Shown: positions 34,782 to 44,577, counted from the stretch's first letter. The stretch: 64,000 nucleotides of DNA from Methylobacterium cerastii (GCF_022179125.1 NZ_BPQG01000054.1:1-64000), one strand, 5' to 3'. Numbers and translations are program-made. The notes: generated by a model not told the origin, from the sequence alone.

Positions 34782-35774
34782 CTAAAGCCGCGCCAGCAGC
34801 CGCTCCGCCAGGGGGTTCTCGGCGGCGAAGGCGTAGTCGATCCGGCGGACGGTGACGGCCTGGGCGCCCGCCCGCACCAAGCTGTCGGCGAGGTCGAAGA
34901 CCGCGTCGGCCGGGCAGCGCATCACGATTTCCCCGTCGGGTCCGCGCGGGGCGCCGTAGGGCAGCTCGGCCTCGTGCAGGCCGCTGATGCTGGCGAGGTC
35001 GATCGCACCGGATTCCGGCATCGCCGCGCGGACCTCGCGGGTGGTCCGCGCCCGCTCCTCGGCGGCGATCCGGCCGAGCACGGCGCGGAGCGCCGCGCGC
35101 TGGCTCTCGCCCCAGGGCGCGTTGAGGGAGGCGACGAGGTTGGCCTCCGAGCGCAGGATCACCCCGTCGTCGAGGATCTTCAGGGCGTTGGCGGCGAGCG
35201 TCGCGCCGGTGGTGGTGATGTCGACCACGATCTCGGCCGAGCCGGCGGCCGGCGCGCCCTCGGTGGCGCCCAGGCTTTCGACGATGCGGTAGTCCACCAC
35301 CCCCTTCTCCGCGAAGAAGCGGCGGGTGAGGTTGACGTATTTCGTGGCGATGCGCAGGCGCCGGCCATGGCGGGCGCGCATCTCGGCGGCGACCTCGTCG
35401 AGGTCGGCCATGGCGCGCACGTCGATCCAGGCCTGGGGCACGGCCACCACCACCGTGGCGTTGCCGAAGCCCAGCGGCGTCAACAGCTCGACCTGGCCGT
35501 GGACGTCGGGCAGCGTCTCGCGGATCAGGTCCTCGCCGGTGATGCCGAGATGGGCCGCGCCCGAAGCGAGCTGGCTCGCGATCTCGGAGGCCGAGAGGTA
35601 GCGCACCTCGACGCCGGCCACGCCCACGAGCTTGCCGCGGTAGTCGCGCGCGCCTGCCCCCTGCGCCAGGCGCAGGCCGGCGCGACCGAAGAAGGCGGCG
35701 GCGTTCTCCTGCAGGCGGCCCTTGGAGGGCACGGCCAGCACCAGGGGTGCATCTGCGTCCATGGTCTCGCTCAT
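34782..35774 (-). CDS. hisG: ATP phosphoribosyltransferase catalytic subunit
   Basis: First committed step of histidine synthesis. 330 residues: LVLAVPSKGRLQENAAAFFG, GITGEDLIRE, GLRIATKY-type LRIATKYVNLTRRFF, and the PRPP loop EIVVDITTTGATLAANAL. Length fits the alphaproteobacterial HisG that functions with HisZ. The ATG overlaps the hisZ stop by 4 bp. Confidence 0.96.
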   Translation of the reverse strand: MSETMDADAPLVLAVPSKGRLQENAAAFFGRAGLRLAQGAGARDYRGKLVGVAGVEVRYLSASEIASQLASGAAHLGITGEDLIRETLPDVHGQVELLTPLGFGNATVVVAVPQAWIDVRAMADLDEVAAEMRARHGRRLRIATKYVNLTRRFFAEKGVVDYRIVESLGATEGAPAAGSAEIVVDITTTGATLAANALKILDDGVILRSEANLVASLNAPWGESQRAALRAVLGRIAAEERARTTREVRAAMPESGAIDLASISGLHEAELPYGAPRGPDGEIVMRCPADAVFDLADSLVRAGAQAVTVRRIDYAFAAENPLAERLLARL

Positions 35775-36916
35775 CGGCCGGCTCCTGCGACGCGGTCGAC
35801 CCAGAAGGTGCAGCCGACGGCCGGCTGCGCGGTGGCGCTGCCGAGATGGGTGAGGAGCCCGTCGTAGCGGCCGCCGCCGACCAGCACGGGGCCGGGCCGG
35901 TCGCCGCCCGCGGCCGTCACCTCGAAGATGAAGCCGGTGTAGTAGTCGAGGTTGCGCGCGAAGGCGCCGGAGAAACGAAACCCGTCGAGCCCCATGCCGC
36001 GGGCGGCGATGAAGCCGTTGCGCTCCTCGAACAGGTCGAGGGTCGCCTCGAGTGTATCGTGGCTCAGTCCCGCGTCGCGGACGAGTGTCCGCAGGTCGCG
36101 GGCGGCGGCGTCCGGGTCGCCGCCGATCGCGCGGTAGCGATCGACGATCGCGCGGTTCTCGGCGTTCAGGCCGGCGCCGCCGTTGGCCTGGGCCGCGGCC
36201 TTGGCCAGGAAGCGCTCGGCGATCTCGCCAGCGCTGCGCCCGCCCACCGCCGAGATGCCGGCGATCGCCAGCACGTCCTCGACGAAGGCGCGGACCCCGC
36301 GCGGGTCCTGGCCCTGGATCGCGGCGAGCAGGCCCGCATGCGGGTCCTCGGGCAGCGCGGCGTTGGTGACCGCGTCGAGGGAGCGCCCGGCAGCCAGCGC
36401 CCGCAACGTCCGGCGCTTGGCGGCCGGCGGCACGCTCAGGGCCTCCAGCAGTGCCACCGTCAGCCCCATGTCGCCCAGTCGCACGCCCGGGGCCGCGTGC
36501 CCGAACAGGGCGAGGCCTTCGAGGGCGATGCCGAGCACTTCGGCGTCGGCGGCCGGGGTGTCGGCGCGGCCGATCGATTCGATGCCGGCCTGGAGGAACT
36601 CGTCGGGCTCGTCGGCCGCCAGCCGGAACACCGGGCCGCAATAGCTGTAGTCGGCCGCCCGGCCGTCGCCGCCGGCCAGGTGCAGGCGGCAGACCGGGAT
36701 CGTCAGCTCCGGTCGCAGGCACAGTTCGGCCCCGTCGGAGTCCTGCGTGACGAAGATGCGCCGGCGGATGTCCTCGCCGGAGAGCTCGAGGAACGGCTCG
36801 ACCGGCTGCAGCACCGGCGGCGTCACGAAGCGGTAGCCCCCTTGCGCGAGGTGCGCCGAGAGCCGCGCCTGTGCCGACGCGCTCGCCTCCGTCTCTCCTG
36901 CCTGCGGTCGCGTCAT
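35771..36916 (-). CDS. hisZ: ATP phosphoribosyltransferase regulatory subunit HisZ
   Basis: 381 residues. HisS-like paralogue lacking tRNA binding that activates and regulates HisG. Class II synthetase core: YRFVTPPVLQPVEPFLELSG, LRPELTIPVCRLHL, ADYSYCGPVFR, RNLDYYTGFIFEV and [13 protein letters not shown]. The anticodon domain is absent. Start at the ATG at 36916. Upstream of hisG with a 4-bp overlap. Confidence 0.95.
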   Translation of the reverse strand: MTRPQAGETEASASAQARLSAHLAQGGYRFVTPPVLQPVEPFLELSGEDIRRRIFVTQDSDGAELCLRPELTIPVCRLHLAGGDGRAADYSYCGPVFRLAADEPDEFLQAGIESIGRADTPAADAEVLGIALEGLALFGHAAPGVRLGDMGLTVALLEALSVPPAAKRRTLRALAAGRSLDAVTNAALPEDPHAGLLAAIQGQDPRGVRAFVEDVLAIAGISAVGGRSAGEIAERFLAKAAAQANGGAGLNAENRAIVDRYRAIGGDPDAAARDLRTLVRDAGLSHDTLEATLDLFEERNGFIAARGMGLDGFRFSGAFARNLDYYTGFIFEVTAAGGDRPGPVLVGGGRYDGLLTHLGSATAQPAVGCTFWVDRVAGAGR

Positions 36917-37095
36917 GATCCTGCCCGTCGTCGTCGAGCGGTTCTGTAGCAACCGGAGCCGGTCTTGGCGACCGCCCCGCCGGGCCTCGCGAGCGGGAAT
37001 GAACACGCAGGGTCAAACCTTTGGGACGCGCGGGCGCATGCGGCGGCGATCGCATCGGCTATCGTGCGGCTCCCGTCCCCACCGGAGCCGACCCG

Positions 37096-37368
37096 ATGCG
37101 CGCCCTCGCCCTTGCTTCCGTCCTGGCGGCCTTGCCGCCGCTCTGCACGCCCGCGCGGGCGGAGTTCCCGTGCGACGAACTCTGGGGCGAGCGCAACGCG
37201 GTCTACGGCGAGGCCGGCTACTGCTTCCGCACCCCGCGCGGGATCAAGGCCTTCGGCAACGCCGACTGCCGCTACGACGACATCGCCGACGTGCCGCTTT
37301 CGGCTCGGGATCGTGCCAAGGTCGCCGAGATCCAGCGTCAGGAACGCGCCGCCGGCTGCCCGCGCTGA
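37096..37368 (+). CDS. Small exported YARHG-like protein
   Basis: 90 residues. Signal peptide (MRALALASVLAALPPLCTPARA), then a short domain FPCDELWGERNAVYGEAGYC, FRTPRGIKAFGNADC and RDRAKVAEIQRQERAAGC. This is the YARHG extracellular-domain pattern with extra Cys residues. Probably periplasmic. Start at the ATG at 37096. Located between hisZ and hisS. Confidence 0.82.
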   Translation: MRALALASVLAALPPLCTPARAEFPCDELWGERNAVYGEAGYCFRTPRGIKAFGNADCRYDDIADVPLSARDRAKVAEIQRQERAAGCPR

Positions 37369-37422
37369 GGCTGCCGCTGCTCGTCCCCCCGCAGAGGGGG
37401 GAGGGAGAGCCGGCCCCTACCC

Positions 37423-38958
37423 TTACGCGTCGGCCGAAAAATGCTGCGCCAGCACGGCGCGCACGCGCTCGACCATCTCGGCCTCGGGACAGGAGAACTG
37501 GGCCGGCCGGGCAGCCTTCCACTCGGCGTTGCTGGCGATGTTGCGGGCGGCCTCGGCGCCGGCGACGAGGTCCTTGACCTGGATTTCGCCGGCCTCGCGC
37601 TCGTTCGAGCCCTGGATGATCGCCACCGGGCTGCCGCGGCGGTCGGCGTACTTCATCTGCGCCTTCATCCCGGCGCCGCCGAGATAGAGCTCTGCCCGGA
37701 TGCCGGCCCCCCGCAGGGTGGCGACGAGCCGCTGGTAGGCGGCGATCTCGTCGCGGTCGAGCACCAGCACCACCACCGGGCCGGGCTTGGCCGGGGCCTC
37801 GGCGAGCGGGCTGCCGGTGAGCTGCAGCGCCGAGAACAGCCGCGACACGCCGATGGAGAAGCCGGTGGCCGGAACCGGCTCGGACCGGAAGCGCCCGACG
37901 AGCCCGTCGTAGCGCCCACCCCCGGCGACCGAGCCGAAGCGCACGGTCTGCCCGTCCTCGTTGGTGACGGGGAAGGTCAGCTCGGCCTCGTAGACCGGCC
38001 CGGTATAGTATTCGAGGCCGCGCACCACGGAGGGGTCGACGCGGATGCGGTCCACGCCGTAGCCGGCGGCGTCCACCAGCTTGGCGATGGTGTGCAGCTC
38101 CTCGATGCCGGCCCGCGCGGTCTCGTTCTCGCCGAAGGCGGTGAGCAACGCGTCGACGAAGGCGAAGCGTTCGGGCGTTTCCTCCGAACCGCCGGCGAGC
38201 AGCAGCGCGATCACCTTGTCGGCTTGGGCCCCGTCGAGTCCGGCGCCCTTGGTGAAGTCGCCCGACTCGTCCTTGCGGCCGGGGCCGAGCAGCAGGCGCA
38301 CGCCCTCCGTGCCGAACTTGTCGAACTTGTCCATGGCGCGCAGCACGGTCAGCCGCTGGCCGGCCTGCGCGTCGCCGCCGAGCCCGATCGTCGCCAGCAC
38401 CCCGTCGAGCACCTTCCGGTTGTTGACCTTGATCACGTACTGCCCGGCCAAGCCCAGCCGATCCAGCGTGTCGGCCATCAGCATGCAGGCCTCGGCGTCG
38501 GCGGCGACGCCGGGCGCCCCGACGATGTCGGCGTCGAACTGCATGAACTGGCGGAAGCGGCCCGGGCCCGGCTTCTCGTTCCGGAACACGAAGCCGTTGC
38601 GGAAGCTGCGATAGGGTTTCGGGATCGCGTCGAAGTTCTCGGCCACGTGCCGGGCGAGCGGCGCGGTCAGGTCGTAGCGGAGCGAGAGCCACGCCTCGTC
38701 GTCGTCCTGGAACGAGAACACGCCCTCGTTCGGGCGGTCGAGGTCGGGCAGGAACTTGCCGAGCGCCTCGGTGTACTCGACGAACGGGGTCTCCAGCGCC
38801 TCGAAGCCGTAGAGCTCGAACGTCGCCCGGATCGTCTCCAGCATCCGCCCCTGCGCCGCGATCTCGGCGGCGCGGCGATCGACGAAGCCGCGCGGCAGGC
38901 GGGCCTTCAGGCCGGATTTTTCGGCCTTCTCGGCCTTGTTGGAATCGGCCTTGGACAT
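37423..38958 (-). CDS. hisS: Histidyl-tRNA synthetase
   Basis: Charges tRNA-His. 511 residues. Motif 1 region [14 protein letters not shown], motif 2 [20 protein letters not shown] with MQFDADIVG, histidine-A peptide region [16 protein letters not shown], motif 3 [16 protein letters not shown], and an anticodon-binding domain at the C terminus. The N-terminal Lys-rich 15 residues are an extra extension. Close to hisZ-hisG on the same strand, the common alphaproteobacterial set. Confidence 0.97.
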   Translation of the reverse strand: MSKADSNKAEKAEKSGLKARLPRGFVDRRAAEIAAQGRMLETIRATFELYGFEALETPFVEYTEALGKFLPDLDRPNEGVFSFQDDDEAWLSLRYDLTAPLARHVAENFDAIPKPYRSFRNGFVFRNEKPGPGRFRQFMQFDADIVGAPGVAADAEACMLMADTLDRLGLAGQYVIKVNNRKVLDGVLATIGLGGDAQAGQRLTVLRAMDKFDKFGTEGVRLLLGPGRKDESGDFTKGAGLDGAQADKVIALLLAGGSEETPERFAFVDALLTAFGENETARAGIEELHTIAKLVDAAGYGVDRIRVDPSVVRGLEYYTGPVYEAELTFPVTNEDGQTVRFGSVAGGGRYDGLVGRFRSEPVPATGFSIGVSRLFSALQLTGSPLAEAPAKPGPVVVLVLDRDEIAAYQRLVATLRGAGIRAELYLGGAGMKAQMKYADRRGSPVAIIQGSNEREAGEIQVKDLVAGAEAARNIASNAEWKAARPAQFSCPEAEMVERVRAVLAQHFSADA

Positions 38959-39083
38959 GAGGGTTCGTTTCGATCGCGCGCTACGGGGGTCGCGCCGGGC
39001 TGTATCGCGGCGGCGGGGGCAGCGGCAAGCAGGGCTGGATTTCGAAGGCGGGCGGGTTCTCGCGGCGAGACGATGGTGGGCAT

Positions 39084-39285
39084 TTTCCCTCCCCCTCTGC
39101 GGGGGAGGGTGGCCCGCGAAGCGGGTCGGGAGAGGGGAGCGCGTTGTTCGGAGAGGTCGCTCCCCTCTCCCGACCCTCGCTCACGCGAGGCCCACCCTCC
39201 CCCGCACCCAAGTCGGGCTCGCCCGACTTGGGCACACAGGGTGCGGATCTCGCGCAAGCCCGAGATCCGTCGGGGGGGAGGGAAG
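39084..39285. repeat. Palindromic intergenic repeat, family A (copy 2, with nested insert)
   Basis: About 200 bp. Same outer arms as the copy at 4164-4299, but with an extra ~65 bp near the right end holding two further hairpins: CCCAAGTCGGGC / GCCCGACTTGGG (39207-39232, perfect 12-bp stem) and CGGATCTCG / CGAGATCCG. It fills the gap between hisS and the DUF3429 gene (38959-39294). Confidence 0.88.
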
Positions 39286-39294
39286 AGGGGCGGC

Positions 39295-39798
39295 CTAGTA
39301 AGGCGAGATCCACTTCAGCCACAGCAGCGCGGCGAGGCTCACCACGGCGATCGGCATCTGCAGCGGGCGCAGGCGAGCGAAGAACAGCGGTGCCTCTCCG
39401 GTGCGCGCGGCGATCGGGTCGAGCACGGCGATGGCGGCGTAGCCGACGATCAGGAGGGCGAGCGCCGGGATCGCCTTGCCCATCACCACCGTCACGAGGG
39501 CGGAGAGCCCAAGCGCGAACAGCCCGAACATCGTCGCGATCTGCACCACCGTCGGCCCGCCCTCGGTGCGGAAGCTGACGCCGCGGCGCACGCCCGCCAG
39601 GAACAGCAGGATCGCGGCGCCGTAGAGGATCGTCACCAGGGCGACGAGGTAGTCGAGGGGCTGGCCGCGCATCCACCAGGCGGCGGCGGCGCCCGCCACC
39701 AGCGGCAGCATCGGCCCGAAGCCGAGGACCACGCTGAGCCAGGGCGTCTCGCGCGATTCGTGGGCGGTGAGGGTGCGTCCGGTGGCGTCGTCGCGCAT
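39295..39798 (-). CDS. DUF3429 membrane protein
   Basis: 167 residues with five to six hydrophobic helices (VVLGFGPMLPLVAGAAAAWW, YLVALVTILYGAAILLFLAG, ALSALVTVVMGKA, LLIVGYAAIAVLD). The GVRRGVSFR stretch between helices is typical of DUF3429. Start at the ATG at 39798. Unknown function. Confidence 0.82.
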   Translation of the reverse strand: MRDDATGRTLTAHESRETPWLSVVLGFGPMLPLVAGAAAAWWMRGQPLDYLVALVTILYGAAILLFLAGVRRGVSFRTEGGPTVVQIATMFGLFALGLSALVTVVMGKAIPALALLIVGYAAIAVLDPIAARTGEAPLFFARLRPLQMPIAVVSLAALLWLKWISPY

Positions 39799-39955
39799 GG
39801 GGGTCAGGCCGTTTCCGTGTTGTCTCGGGCAGGTTCGGGCGAAGCCGGCGCGCGGGGACGGCGCGCCGCGCGCCGGCACGTCATGATCCGTGCCATACAG
39901 GTGTTGGCCCCCGCCGCGCGAGCGTGAACCCGCGCCCGGCACCGCGGTGCCGGGA

Positions 39956-41218
39956 TTATGTCGCGGCCTGTGCCGTGCGGGCCTGGCGCCGCCGCGACCG
40001 GCGGCCGGGCTCGGGCGTCGCGTCGAACCAGATCACCAGGGCGAGCGCCGCAAGCGCAGGCGCGCCGAGCGCCAGGAACGCGCCGGCCCAGCCGAACAGG
40101 CCGAAAGCGAGGCCGCCGTACCAGGCCGAGAGCGCGCCTCCGACGCCCTGCACCGCGTTGACGGTGCCGAGCGCCGTCTGCGTCCGGCCCGAGCCCCAGG
40201 TCAGGTCGGCGACCACCACCGGCACCGCCACGCCGACGATGCCCGACGCCACCCCGTCGAGGATCTCGGCCAGGATCAGCCAGGTCGGGTCGTCGACGAA
40301 GGCCGAGAGCGCGGCGCGCACCGGCAGCACCGCGAAGGCCGCGAGCAGGAGCTTGCGCCGGCCGCGCCGGTCGGCGAGCGATCCGGCGAACAACGCCACC
40401 GGCACCATCGTGAGCTGGGCCACCATGACGTAGATCGCCGTCCAGTGCGTCGCGCTGACGGCGGTGGCGACGAGCTTCTGGCCGAGCAGCGAGAGCATGC
40501 CGCCGCTGCCGAGGTTGAACAGCGTCAGCGCGCAGGCGAGCACCAGGAGCCGGCGGTCGCCGAGGACGGTGCGGATACCGGCCCGCTGCGGCGCGTCCTC
40601 CTCCTTCTTCCCATCCTTGGCCCCATCCTTCGCCTCGTCCTCCTTCCAGCCGACCGCCCGGCGCTGGCTCCAGGCGGAGGCCGGCGTCGCCAGCGCGGCG
40701 GCGATCGCCAGCACCGCCATCAGGCCGAGCACCCAGAAGGCGATGGCCGGCCCGAACCGCGCGGTGCCGAGCGTGATCGCGCCGGCGGCGATCAGGATGC
40801 CGACGTGGTTGAAGGCCTGGTTGCGACCCTGCTGGCTCGGGAACCGGTCCTTGCCGACGATCCCGAGGGTCAGCGCCGTCACCGCCGGCAGCAGCAGGGT
40901 GCCGCCGGCCGCCGCCAGCAGCTGCGCCGTGAACACGAAGGCGAAGGCGCGGGCCGGCAGAAGCAGCAGGGTTCCGGCGAGGATCGCGGCGCAGGCGGCG
41001 GCGATCAGCCAGCGCGGCCGCCCGACCCGGTCGACCAGCGCGCCGAACGGGCCGGAGAGCAGCAGCGTGCCGAACCCCACAAGGGTGGTGACGAGGCCGA
41101 CGCGGGCCGGGCTCCACGATCCGGCCTCGGCGAGCCAGGTGCCGAGGAAGGGTCCCAGGCCGCCCTGGATGTCGCCGATGAAGACGTTGATCAGGGCGAG
41201 GTGGGTGGTCGGGGCCAT
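39956..41218 (-). CDS. Major facilitator superfamily transporter
   Basis: 420 residues, twelve membrane helices. The loop 2-3 motif GPFGALVDRVGRPRWL and its loop 8-9 counterpart GSLADRRGRRKLLLAAF are present. A charged, Lys/Asp/Glu-rich central loop (KEDEAKDGAKDGKKEED) separates the halves. Substrate unknown; the fold suggests a drug or metabolite exporter. Confidence 0.9.
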   Translation of the reverse strand: MAPTTHLALINVFIGDIQGGLGPFLGTWLAEAGSWSPARVGLVTTLVGFGTLLLSGPFGALVDRVGRPRWLIAAACAAILAGTLLLLPARAFAFVFTAQLLAAAGGTLLLPAVTALTLGIVGKDRFPSQQGRNQAFNHVGILIAAGAITLGTARFGPAIAFWVLGLMAVLAIAAALATPASAWSQRRAVGWKEDEAKDGAKDGKKEEDAPQRAGIRTVLGDRRLLVLACALTLFNLGSGGMLSLLGQKLVATAVSATHWTAIYVMVAQLTMVPVALFAGSLADRRGRRKLLLAAFAVLPVRAALSAFVDDPTWLILAEILDGVASGIVGVAVPVVVADLTWGSGRTQTALGTVNAVQGVGGALSAWYGGLAFGLFGWAGAFLALGAPALAALALVIWFDATPEPGRRSRRRQARTAQAAT

Positions 41219-41690
41219 GCCGTCCTTGGGTGTCCGCGGGAGCGGCGCAGGGCGTGGCCCGGCTCCGTCCCGCGGTCAAGCCGCGGCGGATCGGACGGGG
41301 GGGCCGGTCTTCACGCCGGTCGCGAGGTCGGCCGGAAGGGAATCGCGTCGTTCCGCTTCCGGGCGGCACAACGGGCCGGGCGACGACCGCCTTGACGGCC
41401 TCTCGGTCGGCGTCTTCGTCGGCCTCCTGCGACCATCCGCACGCATCGTGCAGGTCCGCGTGCTGACGCTTCGTCGAGTACATCTTACGGGTGCTGGATA
41501 CACCCTTCGGTTGTCGAATGAGACCGGATTCGAAGCTGTCCCGCTCAATCGGGCGGCCCTCCGCAGACGGTACGCCGAATTTGAATATAGATTTTATACA
41601 AATCCATCGGTTTAAGACCTATTTTAATATCTGAACAAGAATTTTATATTCGTATGCTATAAACGGAAGACTGATTTCGGGCTTACGATC
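41219..41690. other. Long upstream region with an AT-rich tract
   Basis: 472 bp before the chemoreceptor remnant. From about 41570 to 41690 the DNA is strikingly AT-rich, roughly 30% G+C by eye against about 70% nearby, with runs such as ATTTTAATATC and TTTTATATTCG. No gene is recognised. It may be a foreign or promoter-rich sequence. Confidence 0.65.
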
Positions 41691-42669
41691 ATGCGACTTC
41701 TCAGCAACGCAAAAGTCATCCTCAAGGTCGCGCTTCCGCTTGTGATCCTGTCCATTCTCACGGCTGGGCTCGGGCTCTACTCGCGCGCGACGCTAGGCGA
41801 CCTCGCCGCGCAGACGCAGCAGATCGTGGACGTGCAGGCGACGCGGCTGGAAAGCGTCCTCAACGTTCGGATCAACGTGAACGAGGCCTCGATCCAGGCG
41901 CGCAACATCCTGATCGAGACGCGCGAGACCGAGATGGCGCAGTACAAGTCGCGCTACGATGCGGCGATCAAGTCCGCCTTCGAGAACGTCGACCGGCTCA
42001 TCGCAATGTCCGACACCGCCGAGCGCAAGGCCGTCAACCAGACGCTGCGGGACACCATGACCGAGTTCTTCGCGATCATGGATCGCGCGAACCTGCACGG
42101 CATGAAGAACGACAACGAGACCGCCAGCAAGATCCTCCTGACCGAGGCGACCGTCGGCCTTGCGAAGGTTCGTGCAATCACCCAGCCCCGCATCGATCGC
42201 CCGACGGCCGAGCTCCGGCAAGCCCGCGACGACGCCGAGCAGGCCGTCTCCCGAGCCTCCACCCTGCTGGTCGCCACCGCCGCCTTCGGCCTGCTCGGCG
42301 CGCTGACGCTGGCCTCCCTGATCGTCGTGTTCGGCCTTACGCGGCCGATGGGCAGCCTGGTGGCCGTGCTGCAGCGCATGGCCAAGGGCGATACCGAGGC
42401 CGAGATCGTCGAGGCGCGTCACGGCGACGAGATCGGTGCCGTCGGCAAGGCGGTGGAGGGCATCAAGGCGATGGTGGCGCAGAAGACCGCCGGGCAGGCC
42501 GAGATCAAGCGCGGAGGTCACCAGCAACATCGCCGGCGTGGCGCAGGCCTCCGAGGAGACGGGGGCTGCGGCGACGCAGGTCCTGGGCGCCGCCTCCGAG
42601 CTGTCGCGCCAATCCGAGCACCTCGGCGTCGAGGTCGCGCGCTTCCTCGACACCGTGCGGGCTGCCTGA
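41691..42669 (+). pseudogene. Methyl-accepting chemotaxis protein with internal deletion and frameshift
   Basis: The first ~273 codons encode a normal N terminus: TM1 (LKVALPLVILSILTAGLGL), a four-helix-bundle sensor, TM2 (LVATAAFGLLGALTLASLIV) and HAMP (LTRPMGSLVAVLQRMAKGD). At about 42511 the sequence jumps to the last ~55 residues of an MCP (EVTSNIAGVAQASEETGAAA, then EVARFLDTVRAA), which lie in another frame. The central kinase-control hairpin is missing. The in-frame product (stop at 42680) ends in Arg-rich nonsense. I infer a large internal deletion. Confidence 0.85.
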
Positions 42670-42770
42670 GGCGCGCCTGACGATCCGAACGCCCGCGCCG
42701 GCCGCCCTCCCCCCGCATCGCGCTGCGGGATTCACACGTCCCCGCTTCTGGCGGTTCGCCCTACGCGCAT

Positions 42771-42966
42771 CCCCTTTCCCCGCGCGCGGGGAAAGGGCTT
42801 TGCCGACCTCGTCGTCGGCAAAGCGAGGCGGCAGCCGACGGTGAGGGGGCTGATCCGAAGGAGGCTCATCCGTTCGCACCCCCTCACCGCCGCTTCGGCT
42901 GCACCTCCGCTCCTCGCACGGACGACGAGGTCCGTGCGGGCCTCTCCCCGCCCGCGGGGAAAGGGG
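42771..42966. repeat. Palindromic intergenic repeat, family D (copy 2)
   Basis: About 195 bp, aligning along its length with the copy at 33338-33530 (shared GAGGCGGCAGCC, GGTGAGGGG, CCCCCTCACCGCCGC, CGACGAGG). It fills most of the 42681-43099 gap; the rest shows nothing. Confidence 0.85.
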
Positions 42967-43099
42967 GGAACCCGCAGGTCGTCCGAGGCCGAGATGAGAT
43001 GTGAGCATACCGCAGCGCGTGGGCAGGCGGCCGACCGATAGCGGCCCGGCATTCGGTCGAGGCCGAAACCGGCCGCCCGGCGACGGCTCGGAGACGGTC

Positions 43100-43984
43100 T
43101 CAGATGGTGACCATGCCGCCCGTCACCGCGATCATCGCGCCGTTGATGTAGCTGGCCGCGTCCGAGGCCAGCATCACGTAGGGCGGCGCCACCTCGGCCG
43201 GCTGTCCGGGGCGCCCGGCCGGCGTCATCGAGCCGAAGCTCTCGACCTGGCTGGTGTACATCGTCGCCGGGATCAGCGGCGTCCAGATCGGGCCGGGCAG
43301 CACCGCGTTGGCGCGGATGCCGCGCTTGCCCAGGATCTTGGCGAGGTTCGCCACCATGTTGCAGAGCGCCGCCTTGGTCGAGGAATAGGCGAGCTGCTGC
43401 TCGACCGGGTTCTTGGCGTTCACCGACGCGGTGGCGATGATCGAGGCGCCGGGCTTCAGGTGCGGCGAGGCGGCCTTGAGGATGTAGAACATCGCGTGGA
43501 CGTTGACGGCGTATTGCCGGTCCCAGTCGGCGATCTCGATACCCTCGATGTCGTCGGCCAGCACCTGCACCGCGGCGTTGTTGACGAACACGTCGAGCTT
43601 GCCGAATTCCGCGACCGTCCGCTCCACCAGCGCCGCGCAGTGGCCGGCATCCGAGACGTCGCCCGGCAGGAGCAGCGCGCGCCGGCCGGCCTTTTCGATC
43701 CAGGCGGCGGTGTCCTGGGCGTCGTCGTGCTCGTCGAGATAGGCCAAGGCCACGTCGGCGCCCTCGCGGGCGTAGGCGATCGCCACCGCGCGGCCGATGC
43801 CGGAATCGCCCCCGGTGATCAGCGCGACCTTGCCGGCGAGCTGACCGGAGCCGACGTAGCTGTGCTCGCCGTGATCGGGCGGCGGCTGCATCTCGGACGA
43901 GCGGCCGGGATAGGGGATCGGCTTGGCCTCGAAGGGCGGCTCGGGGCGTTGGGAGGCAGCGTTGGGCGAGGGCGTGTCGGGCAT
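43100..43984 (-). CDS. SDR-family oxidoreductase (general-stress type)
   Basis: 294 residues. A ~45-residue N-terminal extension with PDHGEHSYVGSGQLAGK, then a Rossmann domain: ALITGGDSGIGRAVAIAYAR, VNNAAVQ, IATASVNAKN with catalytic Ser, YSSTKAALCNM with Tyr and Lys, and a C-terminal INGAMIAVTGGMVTI. The extension and DHGExSYxGSGxL motif typify the YdaD/GsiB-like stress dehydrogenases. Start at the ATG at 43984. Substrate unknown. Confidence 0.92.
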   Translation of the reverse strand: MPDTPSPNAASQRPEPPFEAKPIPYPGRSSEMQPPPDHGEHSYVGSGQLAGKVALITGGDSGIGRAVAIAYAREGADVALAYLDEHDDAQDTAAWIEKAGRRALLLPGDVSDAGHCAALVERTVAEFGKLDVFVNNAAVQVLADDIEGIEIADWDRQYAVNVHAMFYILKAASPHLKPGASIIATASVNAKNPVEQQLAYSSTKAALCNMVANLAKILGKRGIRANAVLPGPIWTPLIPATMYTSQVESFGSMTPAGRPGQPAEVAPPYVMLASDAASYINGAMIAVTGGMVTI

Positions 43985-44092
43985 GGTGGTCCTTTCGGTG
44001 GGGCCGCGACCTGTCGGCGGGGCGCGGGCGGCGTCCCCTCGTGAACCCGCCGAGACGCGCACAGGCTCACCCCGCGTCGCCGCGCCGGATCG

Positions 44093-44482
44093 TCACGCCG
44101 GCGGGCCGTAGCTCATCAGCCCGTCGCCGAGCGACCAGTTTTCGCGTGAGACCTCGACGAGGGTCACGAGCACGTTGCCGGGCTTCACGCCCGGATCCCG
44201 CCCGAGGTTGCGGGCGATGGCCGCGTAGAGCGCCCGCTTCTGCGCGGTGTCGCGGGTGTCGTTGGCGATGATCTGGATCATCACGAGGTCGTCGTCCCGC
44301 GCGATGCCGAGGTAATTCGGATCGTAGATGAAGGCCGAGGCGGCGTGCTCATGGATCACGGTGAACTGGTCGTCCTCGGGCACCGCGAAGGTCTCGCGCA
44401 TCGCCGCATAGAGGCCGGCCGCGAGCGCCGCGTGGAAGGCCGGGCTCTTGCCGGCGCGAATCGAGATGCGGGTCAGGGGCAT
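44093..44482 (-). CDS. Tautomerase-superfamily protein
   Basis: 129 residues. The mature N terminus would be Pro (MPLTRISIRAGKSPAFHAAL), the catalytic Pro-1 of tautomerases. Other features: ETFAVPEDDQFTVIHEH, DPNYLGIARDDDLVMIQI, LVTLVEVSRENWSLGDG. The start at 44482 keeps Pro as residue 2. Divergent from a LysR gene, its likely regulator. Substrate unknown. Confidence 0.92.
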   Translation of the reverse strand: MPLTRISIRAGKSPAFHAALAAGLYAAMRETFAVPEDDQFTVIHEHAASAFIYDPNYLGIARDDDLVMIQIIANDTRDTAQKRALYAAIARNLGRDPGVKPGNVLVTLVEVSRENWSLGDGLMSYGPPA

Positions 44483-44538
44483 GGCAGGGTCCTCGTTTCG
44501 GAGCGAGGACAGGATTGCGTCGCGTCGTGATAACGGAA

Positions 44539-44558
44539 AGATATGCTCTGCTATATCT
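44539..44558. promoter_or_regulatory. Candidate LysR operator
   Basis: An interrupted palindrome AGATATGCTCTGCTATATCT in the 95-bp region between the divergent tautomerase and LysR genes. LysR proteins bind T-N11-A palindromes in such positions. Confidence 0.5.
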
Positions 44559-44577
44559 GCCATAACGGATCGTTGTG

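Noticed and set aside
36965-37687. 240-codon plus-strand frame over the small YARHG-like gene
   Set aside because: The YARHG-like frame has a signal peptide and conserved Cys; this one is Ser/Arg/Pro-rich noise.
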